A program made the translations under genes and the position numbers. This document shows positions 16,167 through 23,909 of a stretch of DNA of 64,000 nucleotides, piece after piece. The notes beneath the pieces were generated by a model, which searched no databases, had not been told where the DNA came from, and worked only from the letters and a program-made list of their open reading frames with translations. Source of the DNA: Halorhabdus sp. CBA1104 (lineage in GTDB: Archaea; Halobacteriota; Halobacteria; Halobacteriales; Haloarculaceae); assembly GCF_009690625.1 (NCBI RefSeq), contig NZ_CP033878.1, positions 2,542,001-2,606,000 on the forward strand. Reading direction: 5' to 3'. Each line of letters starts with the position of its first letter. Positions within the stretch are counted from its first letter, which is position 1.

Positions 16167-16652
16167 ATGAACGCACTGCTACTCGGCCTCGGCAACGACA
16201 TCAAGCGCGACGACGTGGTCGGTCTGGAAGTGACCGAGGCGCTTGCAGAGCGCTTTGGTGACGATCTCGACGTCGAAACCTACACGTCCGGGCGTCTGAT
16301 GCTCATCCAGGAGCTCAGCGGCTACGATCACGTCTTCCTCGTCGACGCGATCAAGACCGACGATGGGACACCCGGCGACTACTACGAGTTCTCCCCCAGC
16401 GAGGTCGAACCCGGCGACGAGTCGGGTGGCTTGGCGACTCACAACGTCGGCCTGGGGACCCTACAGACACTCGGCGAGGCGATGGGCCAATCCATGCCGT
16501 CGATCACGATCTTCGCCATCGAGGTCGAGAACCCCTTCGAGTACGGCGAGGGGATGACCGATGCCGTCAGCGAGGCCGTGCCGACGCTGATCGAGGAAAT
16601 CGGTGACGATATCGAGACGGCTCTGGGTGCTGCCGTAGTTGCTTCTGCTTGA
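16167..16652 (+). CDS. hoxW: Hydrogenase maturation endopeptidase (HoxW/HycI-type, M52)
   Basis: 161 residues. M52 features: GLGNDIKRDDVVGLE (residues 7-21) with Asp16, LVDAIK with Asp60, and THNVGLGTL with His92. These positions match the nickel-ligand trio of HybD-type proteases, with Asp replacing the usual first Glu. The enzyme removes the C-terminal tail of the large subunit after nickel insertion. Its substrate is presumably the adjacent HoxH (cleavage after His449). It is the last operon gene, 28 nt after HoxH, with no obvious ribosome binding site. Confidence 0.9.
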   Translation: MNALLLGLGNDIKRDDVVGLEVTEALAERFGDDLDVETYTSGRLMLIQELSGYDHVFLVDAIKTDDGTPGDYYEFSPSEVEPGDESGGLATHNVGLGTLQTLGEAMGQSMPSITIFAIEVENPFEYGEGMTDAVSEAVPTLIEEIGDDIETALGAAVVASA

Positions 16653-16843
16653 CGCTGCCTCCCAAGGCCTCGGTTTTGTACCCCTACCGTCTCACCCGCA
16701 AGTCCGTTTCCCGAGGACTCCACGAGTGGTCGCTGTCGGGGAGCACTCCGTGTTCCTGGCGGTTGCGACAACGTACGTTTCACCGGGTTAGCGCCGGACG
16801 TGGCCCTGTCGCCGGATGTGGCGCTAGTTGCCGTCCGCTGGAA

Positions 16844-17380
16844 TTATCGACTGGAGCCTTCGAAGGGTGCTTCCATCCGAACGACATCTATCAGTAACGC
16901 TTCACCGCTGCCGAGCACGTCAGTCACTTCGCCCAGGATCACGAGATCGAACTCGGGGGTCGGGCCGAGAACGATTGGATCTCCGACGCCGACGTCATCG
17001 AGCAGTTGCTGTAACTGCACGCGTGCCCGACACTCGGTCGGGTGATGGACGTTCGAGAGCGTAATCGACTCGATCGTGACGTCGACCCGATCGTAGTTGC
17101 CCGCGAGGATGACCTCCTCGGTCTCCTTTTCGGGATCGCGGCCGAGAATGTGAAACGCCAGGTCGGTCGGTTCGTACCCGCCTTTCGGCCCCGTGATGCT
17201 TTCGACGAGGCCCAACGAGGCCAGCCCTCGCATCTGGTTTTTGATCGACCCCTCGGACCGATCGAGGACGTCGGCGAGTTGACTACTCTTTACGGGTCCG
17301 TCCGATTCCGCATACTCGTTGACCAGGACTTTCAGCGCATCCCTGTCTGGTGCTGAGAGGTCAACCTCATGGTCGGCCAT
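16844..17380 (-). CDS. Winged-helix transcriptional regulator (haloarchaeal Rrf2-like)
   Basis: 178 residues from ATG 17380; the start at 17410 adds ten unconserved residues. Residues 10-75 form a winged helix-turn-helix: LKVLVNEYAESDGPVKSSQLADVLDRSEGSIKNQMRGLASLGLVESITGPKGGYEPT. The C-terminal half (GNYDRVDVTIESITLSNVHHPTECRARVQLQQLL) contains an HH...C arrangement and ends in DLVILGEVTDVLGSGEALLIDV. I recognise it as a conserved haloarchaeal regulator but not its target. It is convergent with the hydrogenase operon, so a link to hydrogenase regulation is only a possibility. Confidence 0.75.
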   Translation of the reverse strand: MADHEVDLSAPDRDALKVLVNEYAESDGPVKSSQLADVLDRSEGSIKNQMRGLASLGLVESITGPKGGYEPTDLAFHILGRDPEKETEEVILAGNYDRVDVTIESITLSNVHHPTECRARVQLQQLLDDVGVGDPIVLGPTPEFDLVILGEVTDVLGSGEALLIDVVRMEAPFEGSSR

Positions 17381-17440
17381 GTAATTACTGTTGCTACCGG
17401 CCCGATTCACTTATTTCCCCTGTCCGCTTGGTTGCCCGTT

Positions 17441-18451
17441 TCACGCGAACTGCTCACGGAGGTCGGCGCTCGACTCCCGCCAAGCGTCGATCAACGTGTC
17501 TTCGAAGGCGTCACCTTCGCCGCTCTCGATCTGGTTGTGGGCCTCGAGCCACGCCACCGTCCGCTTGACGCCAGCCTCGAAGTCGATCGTGTACTCGAAG
17601 TCCAGGTCACGCTTGGCTTTGCTGTTGTCGAAAATCGTGCTAAACTGGAAGTGGTCTCGGAGCATCTCCGTCCGCTCTGGGGCGACGTCTCCCAAGACGT
17701 CAGTCGGAATGTGTACCAGCTCGGGTTCGGGCGCATCCAGGGCCGAGGCGACCCGCTGGTGGTACTGGTTCCAGGAGATGACCTCCTCGCTGGTGACGTG
17801 ATAGGTTTCGCCGTAGGCCTTGGCGTTGCCGACGGCGTTGACGAAGGCCCGGGCGACGTCGTCGCGGTGGCAGGGGCCCCACAGCGCGGTCCCATCGCCG
17901 TGGACGACGATCGGTTTTCCCTGGCGGAGCCGCTCGATGTAGTAGGTATCGATGCCGAAGGTGTGCAAGACTGGGCCGCCCTCACCGTAGGTACTCCACG
18001 GACGGATGATCGTCACGTCGAAAGCCCCTTCGCGTTCGGCCGCGCGAAAACGATCCTCGGCGGCGGCTTTTTCGGCCCCGTACTCGCTGACAGCCGGTTC
18101 GCGGGCGGCGTCTTCGGTGATCGGATTGCGCTCGGGCGGCCGGGCATAGACATCGATCGTACTCGTGAAGATCAATTGCTCGATCTCGTTCCCGAAGGCC
18201 CGAATGTCACTTTCGACATCCGCGGGCGAGAAACACAGCATGTCGATGACGACATCCACGTCGACGTCCCCAACTGCGTCTTCGAAAGCATCGTAATCGA
18301 AGCGATCGCCGTGGATCTGCTCGACGCTTTCGGGAATCTCGACGTCGGTTTCCCCACGGTTGTACAGCGTCACCTCGTGGCCCGACTCAACGAGCTGTCG
18401 CGTAATTCCAGTCGAGATGACGCCCGTGCCGCCGATGATGAGTACGTCCAT
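17441..18451 (-). CDS. NAD-dependent epimerase/dehydratase (extended SDR)
   Basis: 336 residues from ATG 18451, the first methionine that starts the Rossmann fold: MDVLIIGGTGVISTGITRQLVESGHEVTLYNRG with GGTGxxxxG (residues 6-14). The catalytic Y..K pair is not in the classical spacing; YGAEKAAAEDRFR (about 134-146) supplies Tyr and Lys. Substrates of such SDRs are nucleotide sugars or related compounds; the C-terminal half resembles chloroplast-RNA-binding-type or SDR-a5-like proteins in architecture. Exact reaction unknown. Not obviously linked to neighbours. Confidence 0.82.
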   Translation of the reverse strand: MDVLIIGGTGVISTGITRQLVESGHEVTLYNRGETDVEIPESVEQIHGDRFDYDAFEDAVGDVDVDVVIDMLCFSPADVESDIRAFGNEIEQLIFTSTIDVYARPPERNPITEDAAREPAVSEYGAEKAAAEDRFRAAEREGAFDVTIIRPWSTYGEGGPVLHTFGIDTYYIERLRQGKPIVVHGDGTALWGPCHRDDVARAFVNAVGNAKAYGETYHVTSEEVISWNQYHQRVASALDAPEPELVHIPTDVLGDVAPERTEMLRDHFQFSTIFDNSKAKRDLDFEYTIDFEAGVKRTVAWLEAHNQIESGEGDAFEDTLIDAWRESSADLREQFA

Positions 18452-18582
18452 ACGTTGTCGGCTCCACACGGCTACCACATTACGTTTGCCCTTCGTGAAT
18501 TAATTCCTCACAAATGCAGCCCGAACAGTCGAGACCGATGCCAGACTCTGGGTGTGAGCGTTGTGACTCTCGAAGTGTGAAT

Positions 18583-19016
18583 GGCTGCGGGGAGTGAGCC
18601 CCCTTCTGTTCGAGCCGGCATTCGGCTGTGCGTCCGTGCCGTGTCCGGACTACCAGTCGCACGGACTTGCACCGGCGAGGATTCGCCGTTCCATCCGTTC
18701 TCGTCCGTCAGCGTGTCGGCGGTGCCGACACGAGTACCCTCGGTGGGTTCACTCCCCGTCGCTTTGTCGCCCGCGGAGCGGCCGCCTTACGGCGATCGAT
18801 CCGACGACCTTTCTCGCTCGGGGTTCGCACACCTCATCGGTCGTGACGAGGGGTCTCGTTGCTGTTCCAGTGCCGACGGTCTCCCGCCCCGGGTTTGCAC
18901 CCGGTCGCCTGCCCGGACGGTGGGGGGACTTTCCTCATGCCCGTTGGCCACATTCGGTCACGATCGGACCGGGCGTCTCGGGCACGGGGACCGGCCTCCC
19001 GCTGCCGGTCGCAGCT
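18583..19016 (-). ncRNA. rnpB: RNase P RNA
   Basis: On the minus strand this 434-nt segment carries the universal RNase P core elements. Near the 5' side is GAGGAAAGUCCCC (complement of 18930-18942), which is the CR-I motif. Near the 3' end is AACAGAAGGGGGCU (complement around 18600-18615), matching the AGAA...GGCU core. The ends pair: GCUGCG at the 5' end with CGCAGC at the 3' end, forming P1. Length fits haloarchaeal rnpB (about 430 nt). It processes tRNA precursors. The 600-nt gap between 18452 and 19072 is otherwise without genes, and the ORFs across it are artefacts. Confidence 0.88.
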
Positions 19017-19072
19017 ACTCGGCGTGGCGGATTAAGGGATTCGATCGGACGGGCGGACGCCGTAGGGCCTCC

Positions 19073-19714
19073 TTAGAGGGCCTGTTTGACCTGCTGGAGG
19101 AACTGCTGTGGGGGCAGGGCACCCGTGAATTCCCCGTCCGTCCCGTTGACGTTGATCTGCGGGACGCCACGAACGCCGAACTCCTGGGAGAGTTCCATGA
19201 ACTCCTGTGATTCGACGGAGTTGGCCTCGACGTGTTCGTTCTCGATGGCCAGGCTGTGGGCTGTCTGGACTGCGCGTGGACAGTGCGGACAAGTCGGCGT
19301 CACGAACACCGTGATTTCGACGGGTTCGTCGATCGCTGTGAGTTCCTCTCGGACGCTCTCGTCGAGTCCTGTCTCACCGGTCGACACGGCAACGAGATCC
19401 TGGAGGAACGAACTGAACTCCTGGCCCGACGGGATCCCGAAGTAGCGGACCCCGGAGATATCCTCACGGGTAATGACCGTTACCGGTCCGCCATCGTACT
19501 GATCGGCACCGAGTTCGCCAGCCAGTGGGTCGTCCATCTCGTGGACGGCCAGATCGATTTCCTCGGCCAGCGATTCTACGTCTTCGATTAGTGATACAGC
19601 TTCGTCACAATACTGGCAGTCGTCGTCGGTGAACACGTGGACGTCAATCGGATCGGCCAAGTCTTCGAGCACTTCTTTGACGTCGGATTTGTCGTCTTCG
19701 TCGAGTATTGCCAT
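19073..19714 (-). CDS. Protein disulfide oxidoreductase, two thioredoxin folds (PDO-like)
   Basis: 213 residues from ATG 19714. Two thioredoxin-like domains: the first has CQYC (Cys33-Cys36) in VFTDDDCQYCDEAV, and the second has CPHC (Cys142-Cys145) in VFVTPTCPHCPRAV. The cis-proline loops GGPVTV and GVRGVPQINV follow. Archaeal PDOs form and shuffle disulfides in the cytoplasm and act as electron carriers for sulfur and redox enzymes. The glutaredoxin-like CxxC sequences suggest reductase rather than strong oxidase behaviour, which is inference. Confidence 0.9.
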   Translation of the reverse strand: MAILDEDDKSDVKEVLEDLADPIDVHVFTDDDCQYCDEAVSLIEDVESLAEEIDLAVHEMDDPLAGELGADQYDGGPVTVITREDISGVRYFGIPSGQEFSSFLQDLVAVSTGETGLDESVREELTAIDEPVEITVFVTPTCPHCPRAVQTAHSLAIENEHVEANSVESQEFMELSQEFGVRGVPQINVNGTDGEFTGALPPQQFLQQVKQAL

Positions 19715-20070
19715 CGGTACTACGTGGTAGTGGCTACTGCGCAATTATATTTTGCGATATACACAATACTAGGCACGACCATCTCCGATCCACGTCGATA
19801 TCTCTCTGTCGCTGTTGGCCGTCCCGGAGAGACAGTGCTGTCGGTCAGACCGGCTACAGTAGGTCGTCGACGTAGGGTCTCCCGGACGGAGAGGACACAC
19901 AACTCGCGAGCAAACGCCTCGGAAGGGGCTTTGGCCGGAATATGAACCAGGAGAAGACGGTTGACCTCCCGATGGTCGGCCGCTGTGTCTTCCAGGGATT
20001 CAAATCCCGCTTAGCTTTTCACTCGCTTAGGACCCCATCGCTGGCGCTCCGGGGTCAGTCGCTGGGAAAA
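19715..20070. other. 356-nt gene-poor spacer ahead of the tRNA-Thr micro-island
   Basis: No credible CDS. It contains GGCCGGAATATGAACC at about 19934, which resembles the T-arm/acceptor end of a tRNA read on the minus strand but is incomplete, and short GC-rich stem-like segments near 19995-20070 (GGGATTCAAATCCC). These may be degraded remnants of earlier integration next to tRNA-Thr. No promoter or RNA gene is supported. Confidence 0.4.
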
Positions 20071-20127
20071 AGCCTAGGCCGGAATTTGAATCCGGGGTCT
20101 CGTCCTTACCAAGGACGCGCTTTACCG
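20071..20127 (-). repeat. 57-bp duplicate of the tRNA-Thr 3' part (distal att site)
   Basis: The 57 bp are identical to 21640-21696, the 3' part of tRNA-Thr (D-arm edge, anticodon arm, T-arm, acceptor). The 5' part of a tRNA is missing here, so this is not a second tRNA gene but the far attachment site left by integration at the tRNA 3' end. Confidence 0.88.
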
Positions 20128-20436
20128 AGGAGGCCTTCGGCCCTGAAAGCGGCTACCGTTGCTGCAAACGCCCACTTTGCGTGCTTCTTATCTCTCTATT
20201 AGCAACGCTACTTATAAAAGAATTGGGTATTCGGCCCCGTATGCCGTCTGTAGACACCGGAAAACGACAAACGTATTCGGGTGAGCGTTGCCCTACTCGA
20301 CACACCATATTTGTGAGGGGTGTTGTGCGGTTCATACGTGCGGCCCCACTTCATTGAGTGGGGAGTACCCCGTTCGTTTCAGAAATACAGAGGTAAACCA
20401 GCTGGAAAGGAGAGCGTGTATATGTATCAGCGTCTG

Positions 20437-20446
20437 ATTTTTATAC
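20437..20446 (+). promoter_or_regulatory. TATA box of the island membrane protein
   Basis: TTTTTATACA lies about 27-36 nt upstream of the ATG at 20473, the spacing expected for a leaderless archaeal transcript. It supports the shorter start for the small membrane protein. Confidence 0.55.
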
Positions 20447-20472
20447 ACCCCTGTTCAAGCAACATCACGGCG

Positions 20473-20670
20473 ATGGTGTTGGAATCATACTACCGTTTGG
20501 AGGCGTGGGCCGAAGACCTCCCACGACTGAAGTTCGCCATCGCAGTGGGTATTTCGAGCTTCATCGGTGTATTTGCTGCGAGTCTGTTTTTCCAAGGAGT
20601 GAACACTGTCCACGCAGTGATGATGGGAGTTACGACGGTGGTCGTCTATTATGCGTTTGACCCACGATAG
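20473..20670 (+). CDS. 65-residue membrane protein of the micro-island
   Basis: Start ATG 20473 is chosen because a TATA box sits just upstream at 20437-20446; an in-frame start at 20320 would precede that promoter. The product has a short amphipathic N-terminus (LESYYRLEAWAEDLPRLK) and two hydrophobic helices, FAIAVGISSFIGVFAASLFF and AVMMGVTTVVVYYAF, likely both in the membrane. No family recognised. It shares the island with a toxin-antitoxin pair on the other strand; a role in membrane-linked maintenance or defence is possible but unproven. Confidence 0.6.
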   Translation: MVLESYYRLEAWAEDLPRLKFAIAVGISSFIGVFAASLFFQGVNTVHAVMMGVTTVVVYYAFDPR

Positions 20671-20724
20671 ACTCTCCCGCTGTACTTACCGAAGGTACTC
20701 CCCACATCGAGGGCGTTTCGTCGT

Positions 20725-21009
20725 TTAGTCGTCGTCAGCGGTGTACGCGCCGCCCCGACGCTTGATACGTGCGACGACGAGTCGCTCGTCGTCCTGCCGG
20801 AAGCTCACGGAGAGCCGGAACTCCCCGACGCGTATCTTCTTGTACGGGCTGTTCTGGAGCGGCTCACCGTAGTCCGGCGGGTCGCGCCACGGCGAGGAGA
20901 CGATTTCATCGAGCTTGTCGAGTATCCGGTCTTGGTCGGCAGGGGACAGTCCGTCGAGGTCGTCTTCGGCCGTCGAGGAGAGTTCCCACGTCCACCCGTC
21001 GTCACTCAT
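20725..21009 (-). CDS. RelE/ParE-type toxin
   Basis: 94 residues from ATG 21009. The fold pattern of RelE/ParE toxins is clear: WTWELSSTAEDDLDGLSPADQDRILDKLDEIVSSPWRDPPDY, then PYKKIRVGEFRLSVSFRQDDERLVVARIKRRGGAY, ending in a basic strand. RelE-type members cleave ribosome-bound mRNA; ParE-type members target gyrase. Sequence alone does not separate them. The start overlaps the upstream RHH antitoxin gene by 8 nt, in the usual antitoxin-then-toxin order. It is the main recognised cargo of the tRNA-Thr micro-island. Confidence 0.82.
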   Translation of the reverse strand: MSDDGWTWELSSTAEDDLDGLSPADQDRILDKLDEIVSSPWRDPPDYGEPLQNSPYKKIRVGEFRLSVSFRQDDERLVVARIKRRGGAYTADDD

Positions 21010-21283
21010 CGCTCGTGCCGAACCGCTCGCGTGCTTCCTCGGCGCTCGTCGTTCGTCCCTCGCGGATGTCCTCCTCGGCTTCGAGCAGGGCGACGAGTTC
21101 GTCGCGGTCGAACGTCGGGAACTCAACGGCGTCTCGAAGCGTGTACCGGATGAACTCACTTCGGCTGTTGAACCCGCGTCCCTGCCATGTGTCCTCTATC
21201 CGTTCGAGGAACGACTCGGTGACTTTGAAGTTGACCGTGGCGATGTCATCCCCACCGTCGTCATTCGTAGCTGCTTCAGACAT
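21002..21283 (-). CDS. Ribbon-helix-helix antitoxin
   Basis: 93 residues from ATG 21283; an upstream start at 21382 adds unconserved sequence. The RHH DNA-binding domain is IATVNFKVTESFLERIEDTWQGRGFNSRSEFIRYTLRDAVEFP (about 14-56). An acidic C-terminal tail, ELVALLEAEEDIREGRTTSAEEARERFG, resembles toxin-neutralising tails of RelB/ParD-like antitoxins. It precedes and overlaps the RelE-like toxin by 8 nt, forming a type II toxin-antitoxin operon that probably represses itself. The 21284-21639 stretch upstream holds only a weak 74-residue basic ORF (21398-21622, minus) that could be an integrase or transposase remnant. Confidence 0.82.
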   Translation of the reverse strand: MSEAATNDDGGDDIATVNFKVTESFLERIEDTWQGRGFNSRSEFIRYTLRDAVEFPTFDRDELVALLEAEEDIREGRTTSAEEARERFGTSDE

Positions 21284-21639
21284 ATAGACGTAATACGCTG
21301 GTCTTACCAATAGTCGTTTCGGCGGAGGCTCACTTACCGCGTAACCGACGTGGATAGCCGCATCGAGGAGCAGTTCTATCACATTCCTGACTACGGTTCA
21401 TCGTCCGTCCTGTGAGTGTGGATTAGCGAAATCCGGGGTGTCGCTTGAGGGGACGCGCACCCGGTCGATTTCGGGTCTAATCCGCCGCTGTCTGTGAATT
21501 AGTTTGTGTGTCCTGATAATTTGGCGAATCGTATTACGGCGAGGGATGCCCTGTTTGGCGAGAGAAGCGAATCTTGAACGGGTTTCGTTCAGACGAGCGT
21601 AGCCGGAAAAGTGTGCGTACAAGGCGGTACGGCGGAAAG

Positions 21640-21711
21640 AGCCTAGGCCGGAATTTGAATCCGGGGTCTCGTCCTTACCAAGGACGCGCTTTACCGCTAA
21701 GCTACCCAGGC
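21640..21711 (-). tRNA. tRNA-Thr (GGT anticodon)
   Basis: On the minus strand the cloverleaf folds: acceptor GCCUGGG pairs with CCUAGGC (one G-U), anticodon stem CGUCC/GGACG encloses the loop UUGGUAA with anticodon GGU, and the T-loop UUCAAAU sits in a CCGGA/UCCGG stem. The discriminator is U. No encoded CCA. Its 3' 57 nt are duplicated at 20071-20127, marking it as an integration target. Confidence 0.95.
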
Positions 21712-21756
21712 ACGCATACGCAAGTTACCGCGAGTTGTCTTTAGGCGTTTCGATTT

Positions 21757-22446
21757 TCAATGATCGGCCGAGGTCCGGACGCCGTCGCCGCCGGTCGAAT
21801 CGATCGAGACGAGTCCGGACAGCCGATCGGCCGAGAACTCGGGCCGACCGCCATTGGCGAGTGCCCCGTCGGCTAGGGAATTCGCGTACTCTCGAAGCCC
21901 TGGCGACGGTTGGCCACCGACTGCGGTCGTCCCGGCGACGGTGGCCAACTCGAAGACGTCCGCTTCGAGATTCCGATCGAGTGATGGATCGTCAGTCTCG
22001 CGTCGGACCGTCTGGTCGCGACCGAACGCTCTGACTGTCGCGACTGCTTCGTCGGAGGCTTCGGTATGAGACAGCAGATAGAACCCACGGGCCACGAGGA
22101 TATCGGCGATGAGAACGTCCAGGTCCCCCTCGGCTTTTTCGTCGGCGAGCCACGGTGGGTCTTGGGCGAGCGTTCGCGTCAGGCCGAGTCCTTCGTAGAT
22201 CAGTTGCACGCCGACTGCTCGCTTGGCAACGGCGTCGGTCAGTGGATCGTCGGGGTGATCGATAACAGTCTGGGCCGTTCCGGCAGCTCGCCGTTCGAGG
22301 ACAGCCCGAGCACAGTGGACCGTCAGCGCTCCTGCGGTCATGGCACTGCCTTCGAGGCGGGAGACAATCCGATCGTGCAATTGTTCGGGCCCGACATCTT
22401 CGATAGCGTCCGTGGCGGCCCGACGAACCACCGCGGCTTCCTGCAT
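21757..22446 (-). CDS. Conserved haloarchaeal protein of unknown function (all-helical)
   Basis: 229 residues, almost entirely alpha-helical in appearance. The N-terminal MQEAAVVRRAATDAIEDVGPEQLHDRIVSRLEGS and the later DDPLTDAVAKRAVGVQLIYEGLGLTRTL are reminiscent of the all-helical isoprenyl diphosphate synthase fold, but the aspartate-rich DDxxD motifs of active synthases are missing, so I do not assign enzymatic function. Small hydrophobic stretches are not long enough to span a membrane. It lies 45 nt downstream in coordinates from tRNA-Thr and in the same orientation as nadE. Confidence 0.65.
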   Translation of the reverse strand: MQEAAVVRRAATDAIEDVGPEQLHDRIVSRLEGSAMTAGALTVHCARAVLERRAAGTAQTVIDHPDDPLTDAVAKRAVGVQLIYEGLGLTRTLAQDPPWLADEKAEGDLDVLIADILVARGFYLLSHTEASDEAVATVRAFGRDQTVRRETDDPSLDRNLEADVFELATVAGTTAVGGQPSPGLREYANSLADGALANGGRPEFSADRLSGLVSIDSTGGDGVRTSADH

Positions 22447-22549
22447 TACCCAAACATAGCAGTGGGAAAGTCAAAGACCTTTGGAAAGGCCCCCTCTGAT
22501 CCGCCAGTCAGTCTCCCGATTTGCGGACAATATCGCCGTAAGAACCGCG

Positions 22550-23377
22550 TTACAGGGGTGTTGGCGTTGGCGGCATGGCCCGTTTGTGGGCACTCTGTTC
22601 GTACAGTTCTTGGACGTGTTCGACTACCGACTGCTCGACGCCGACGATCTTTGCGGTCGCGCTCGTGCTGACTCCGCCTTCGACCTGAAGCGCCAGAATC
22701 GAATCGATGGTGTCGTACTCGACGCCCAATTCTCCTTCGTCAGTCTGATCGACCCACATTCCGGCGGTGGGGGTCCGGGAGGCGATGTCTGCAGGCACGC
22801 CGAGGTGCCGGGCCAACTGGCGGACCTGCTGTTTGTAGAGGTTCGCGATCGGGTGGCAATCGACGGCCCCGTCGCCGTACTTCGTGAAATAACCCGTCAG
22901 TGATTCGGTCCGGTTGCCCGTCCCCAAGACGAGCCCGTCCTCGGTGTTTGCGACCAGATAGTTCAGCACGGCTCGCGCCCGGACGCGAACGTTACCGACT
23001 GCCATTCGATCGGCCTCGGCCTCTGGATACGCTTCGAGGAACGTCTCGACGATCGGCTCGATCTCGATGACGTCGTATTCGATCCCGAGGTCCTCGGCGA
23101 CGCGCTCTGCGTCGCTCATCGTCTCCGGGTCGTTGACTTCGCTTGGCATGACAAGCCCGTGTAGGTTCTCGGCGCCCAACGCTTCGACGGCGAGGTACGC
23201 GACGGCGGCACTGTCGACGCCGCCCGACAACCCCAAGACCGCCCCGTCGACACCAGCCTCGTCGATTTGCTCGGCGATGAAATCGGTGACATGCTCGCGC
23301 TGTGCGAGCAGTTCGTCGTCGGACAGTCGCAGGTCCAGCGGCGAATCCCCCTGTGCTATCGAATCGCTTTCTGTCAT
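22550..23377 (-). CDS. nadE: NAD+ synthetase
   Basis: 275 residues, the short ammonia-dependent form with no glutaminase domain. The ATP-pyrophosphatase loop LGLSGGVDSAAVAYLA (about 48-63) is the PP-loop signature SGGxDS. LGTGNRTESLTGYFTKYGDGAVD (about 150-172) is the NadE signature. It converts deamido-NAD+ to NAD+ with ATP and ammonia (the last step of NAD+ synthesis). The cytoplasmic enzyme usually works as a dimer. Upstream intergenic sequence is short; no operon partner is evident. Confidence 0.95.
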   Translation of the reverse strand: MTESDSIAQGDSPLDLRLSDDELLAQREHVTDFIAEQIDEAGVDGAVLGLSGGVDSAAVAYLAVEALGAENLHGLVMPSEVNDPETMSDAERVAEDLGIEYDVIEIEPIVETFLEAYPEAEADRMAVGNVRVRARAVLNYLVANTEDGLVLGTGNRTESLTGYFTKYGDGAVDCHPIANLYKQQVRQLARHLGVPADIASRTPTAGMWVDQTDEGELGVEYDTIDSILALQVEGGVSTSATAKIVGVEQSVVEHVQELYEQSAHKRAMPPTPTPL

Positions 23378-23614
23378 GTAGCGGCAGATTGGAGTTCAAC
23401 AGACAAATAGGCACCCTTCGACGCGATATTGCTGGACGCGCGTCGAGCCAGTGAGACCGTCACCGAATAATCTATTGGGTGGTTGCGTCGCTTAGTCGCC
23501 GCTGAAGCGCTACGTTCAAGTGCGAGCACGTCGCAGTCTTCAGGTGCGAACGAGCGCTGGTGTTGAGACGGACGCAGTCCGTCGATGCTCGGCGCGAGTG
23601 AACGCAGTGAACGA

Positions 23615-23685
23615 GCGCTGGTGGTCTAGTGGTAGGACATGAGCTTCCCAAGCTCATAGCCCGGGTTCAATTCCCGGCCAGCGCA
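23615..23685 (+). tRNA. tRNA-Gly (CCC anticodon)
   Basis: The cloverleaf is clear: acceptor GCGCUGG/CCAGCGC, D-arm around UCUAGUGGUAGGA, anticodon stem UGAGC/GCUCA with loop UUCCCAA (anticodon CCC), and T-arm CCGGG UUCAAUU CCCGG. Discriminator A. The last 22 nt plus 32 nt of flank recur at 23856-23909, so this tRNA is also an integration or duplication point. Confidence 0.94.
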
Positions 23686-23909
23686 CTCCCTGCGGTCGTG
23701 CGCCGCCCGTAGCTCGCCTCACTCTGTTCGGCGAACTCCCGGCCAGCGCATTTCATCTGCGAACGACAGTGAGCAGTGAAATCGCAAAAGGGAATTGCGC
23801 CCTGGGAGTCACAGCCCGCGCAGGGCCGACGGCCCGAGCAGGAATGTCTCCCTCCGGTTCAATTCCCGGCCAGCGCACTCCCTGCGGTCGTGCGCCGCCC
23901 GTAGCTCGC
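23664..23909 (+). repeat. 54-bp direct repeat made of the tRNA-Gly 3' end and flank
   Basis: The segment 23664-23717 (tRNA T-arm and acceptor plus 32 nt of downstream flank) is repeated exactly at 23856-23909, 192 nt apart. Further partial acceptor copies (CTCCCGGCCAGCGCA-like) occur at about 23736 and 23930. The block between the repeats has no gene. This is the footprint of repeated recombination at the tRNA-Gly 3' end, or a local tandem duplication. Confidence 0.85.

Larger units (their letters stand above)
20128..21639. mobile_element. 1.5-kb integrase-less micro-island flanked by tRNA-Thr direct repeats
   Basis: The element lies between the 57-bp tRNA-Thr fragment (20071-20127) and the intact tRNA gene (21640-21711), the arrangement produced by site-specific integration at a tRNA 3' end. 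It has lower GC than its surroundings. Cargo: a 65-residue membrane protein with its own TATA box, and an RHH antitoxin/RelE-type toxin pair on the opposite strand. No integrase is seen, so it would need one acting in trans, or is a remnant of a larger element. Confidence 0.75.

Noticed and set aside
20071-20127. A second tRNA-Thr gene
   Set aside because: Only the 3' part of the tRNA is present; the 5' half and acceptor 5' strand are missing, so it is an att-type fragment.
21398-21622. 74-residue minus-strand ORF in the island
   Set aside because: The basic sequence hints at an integrase or transposase remnant, but no motif is recognisable, so it is mentioned only as a possibility.
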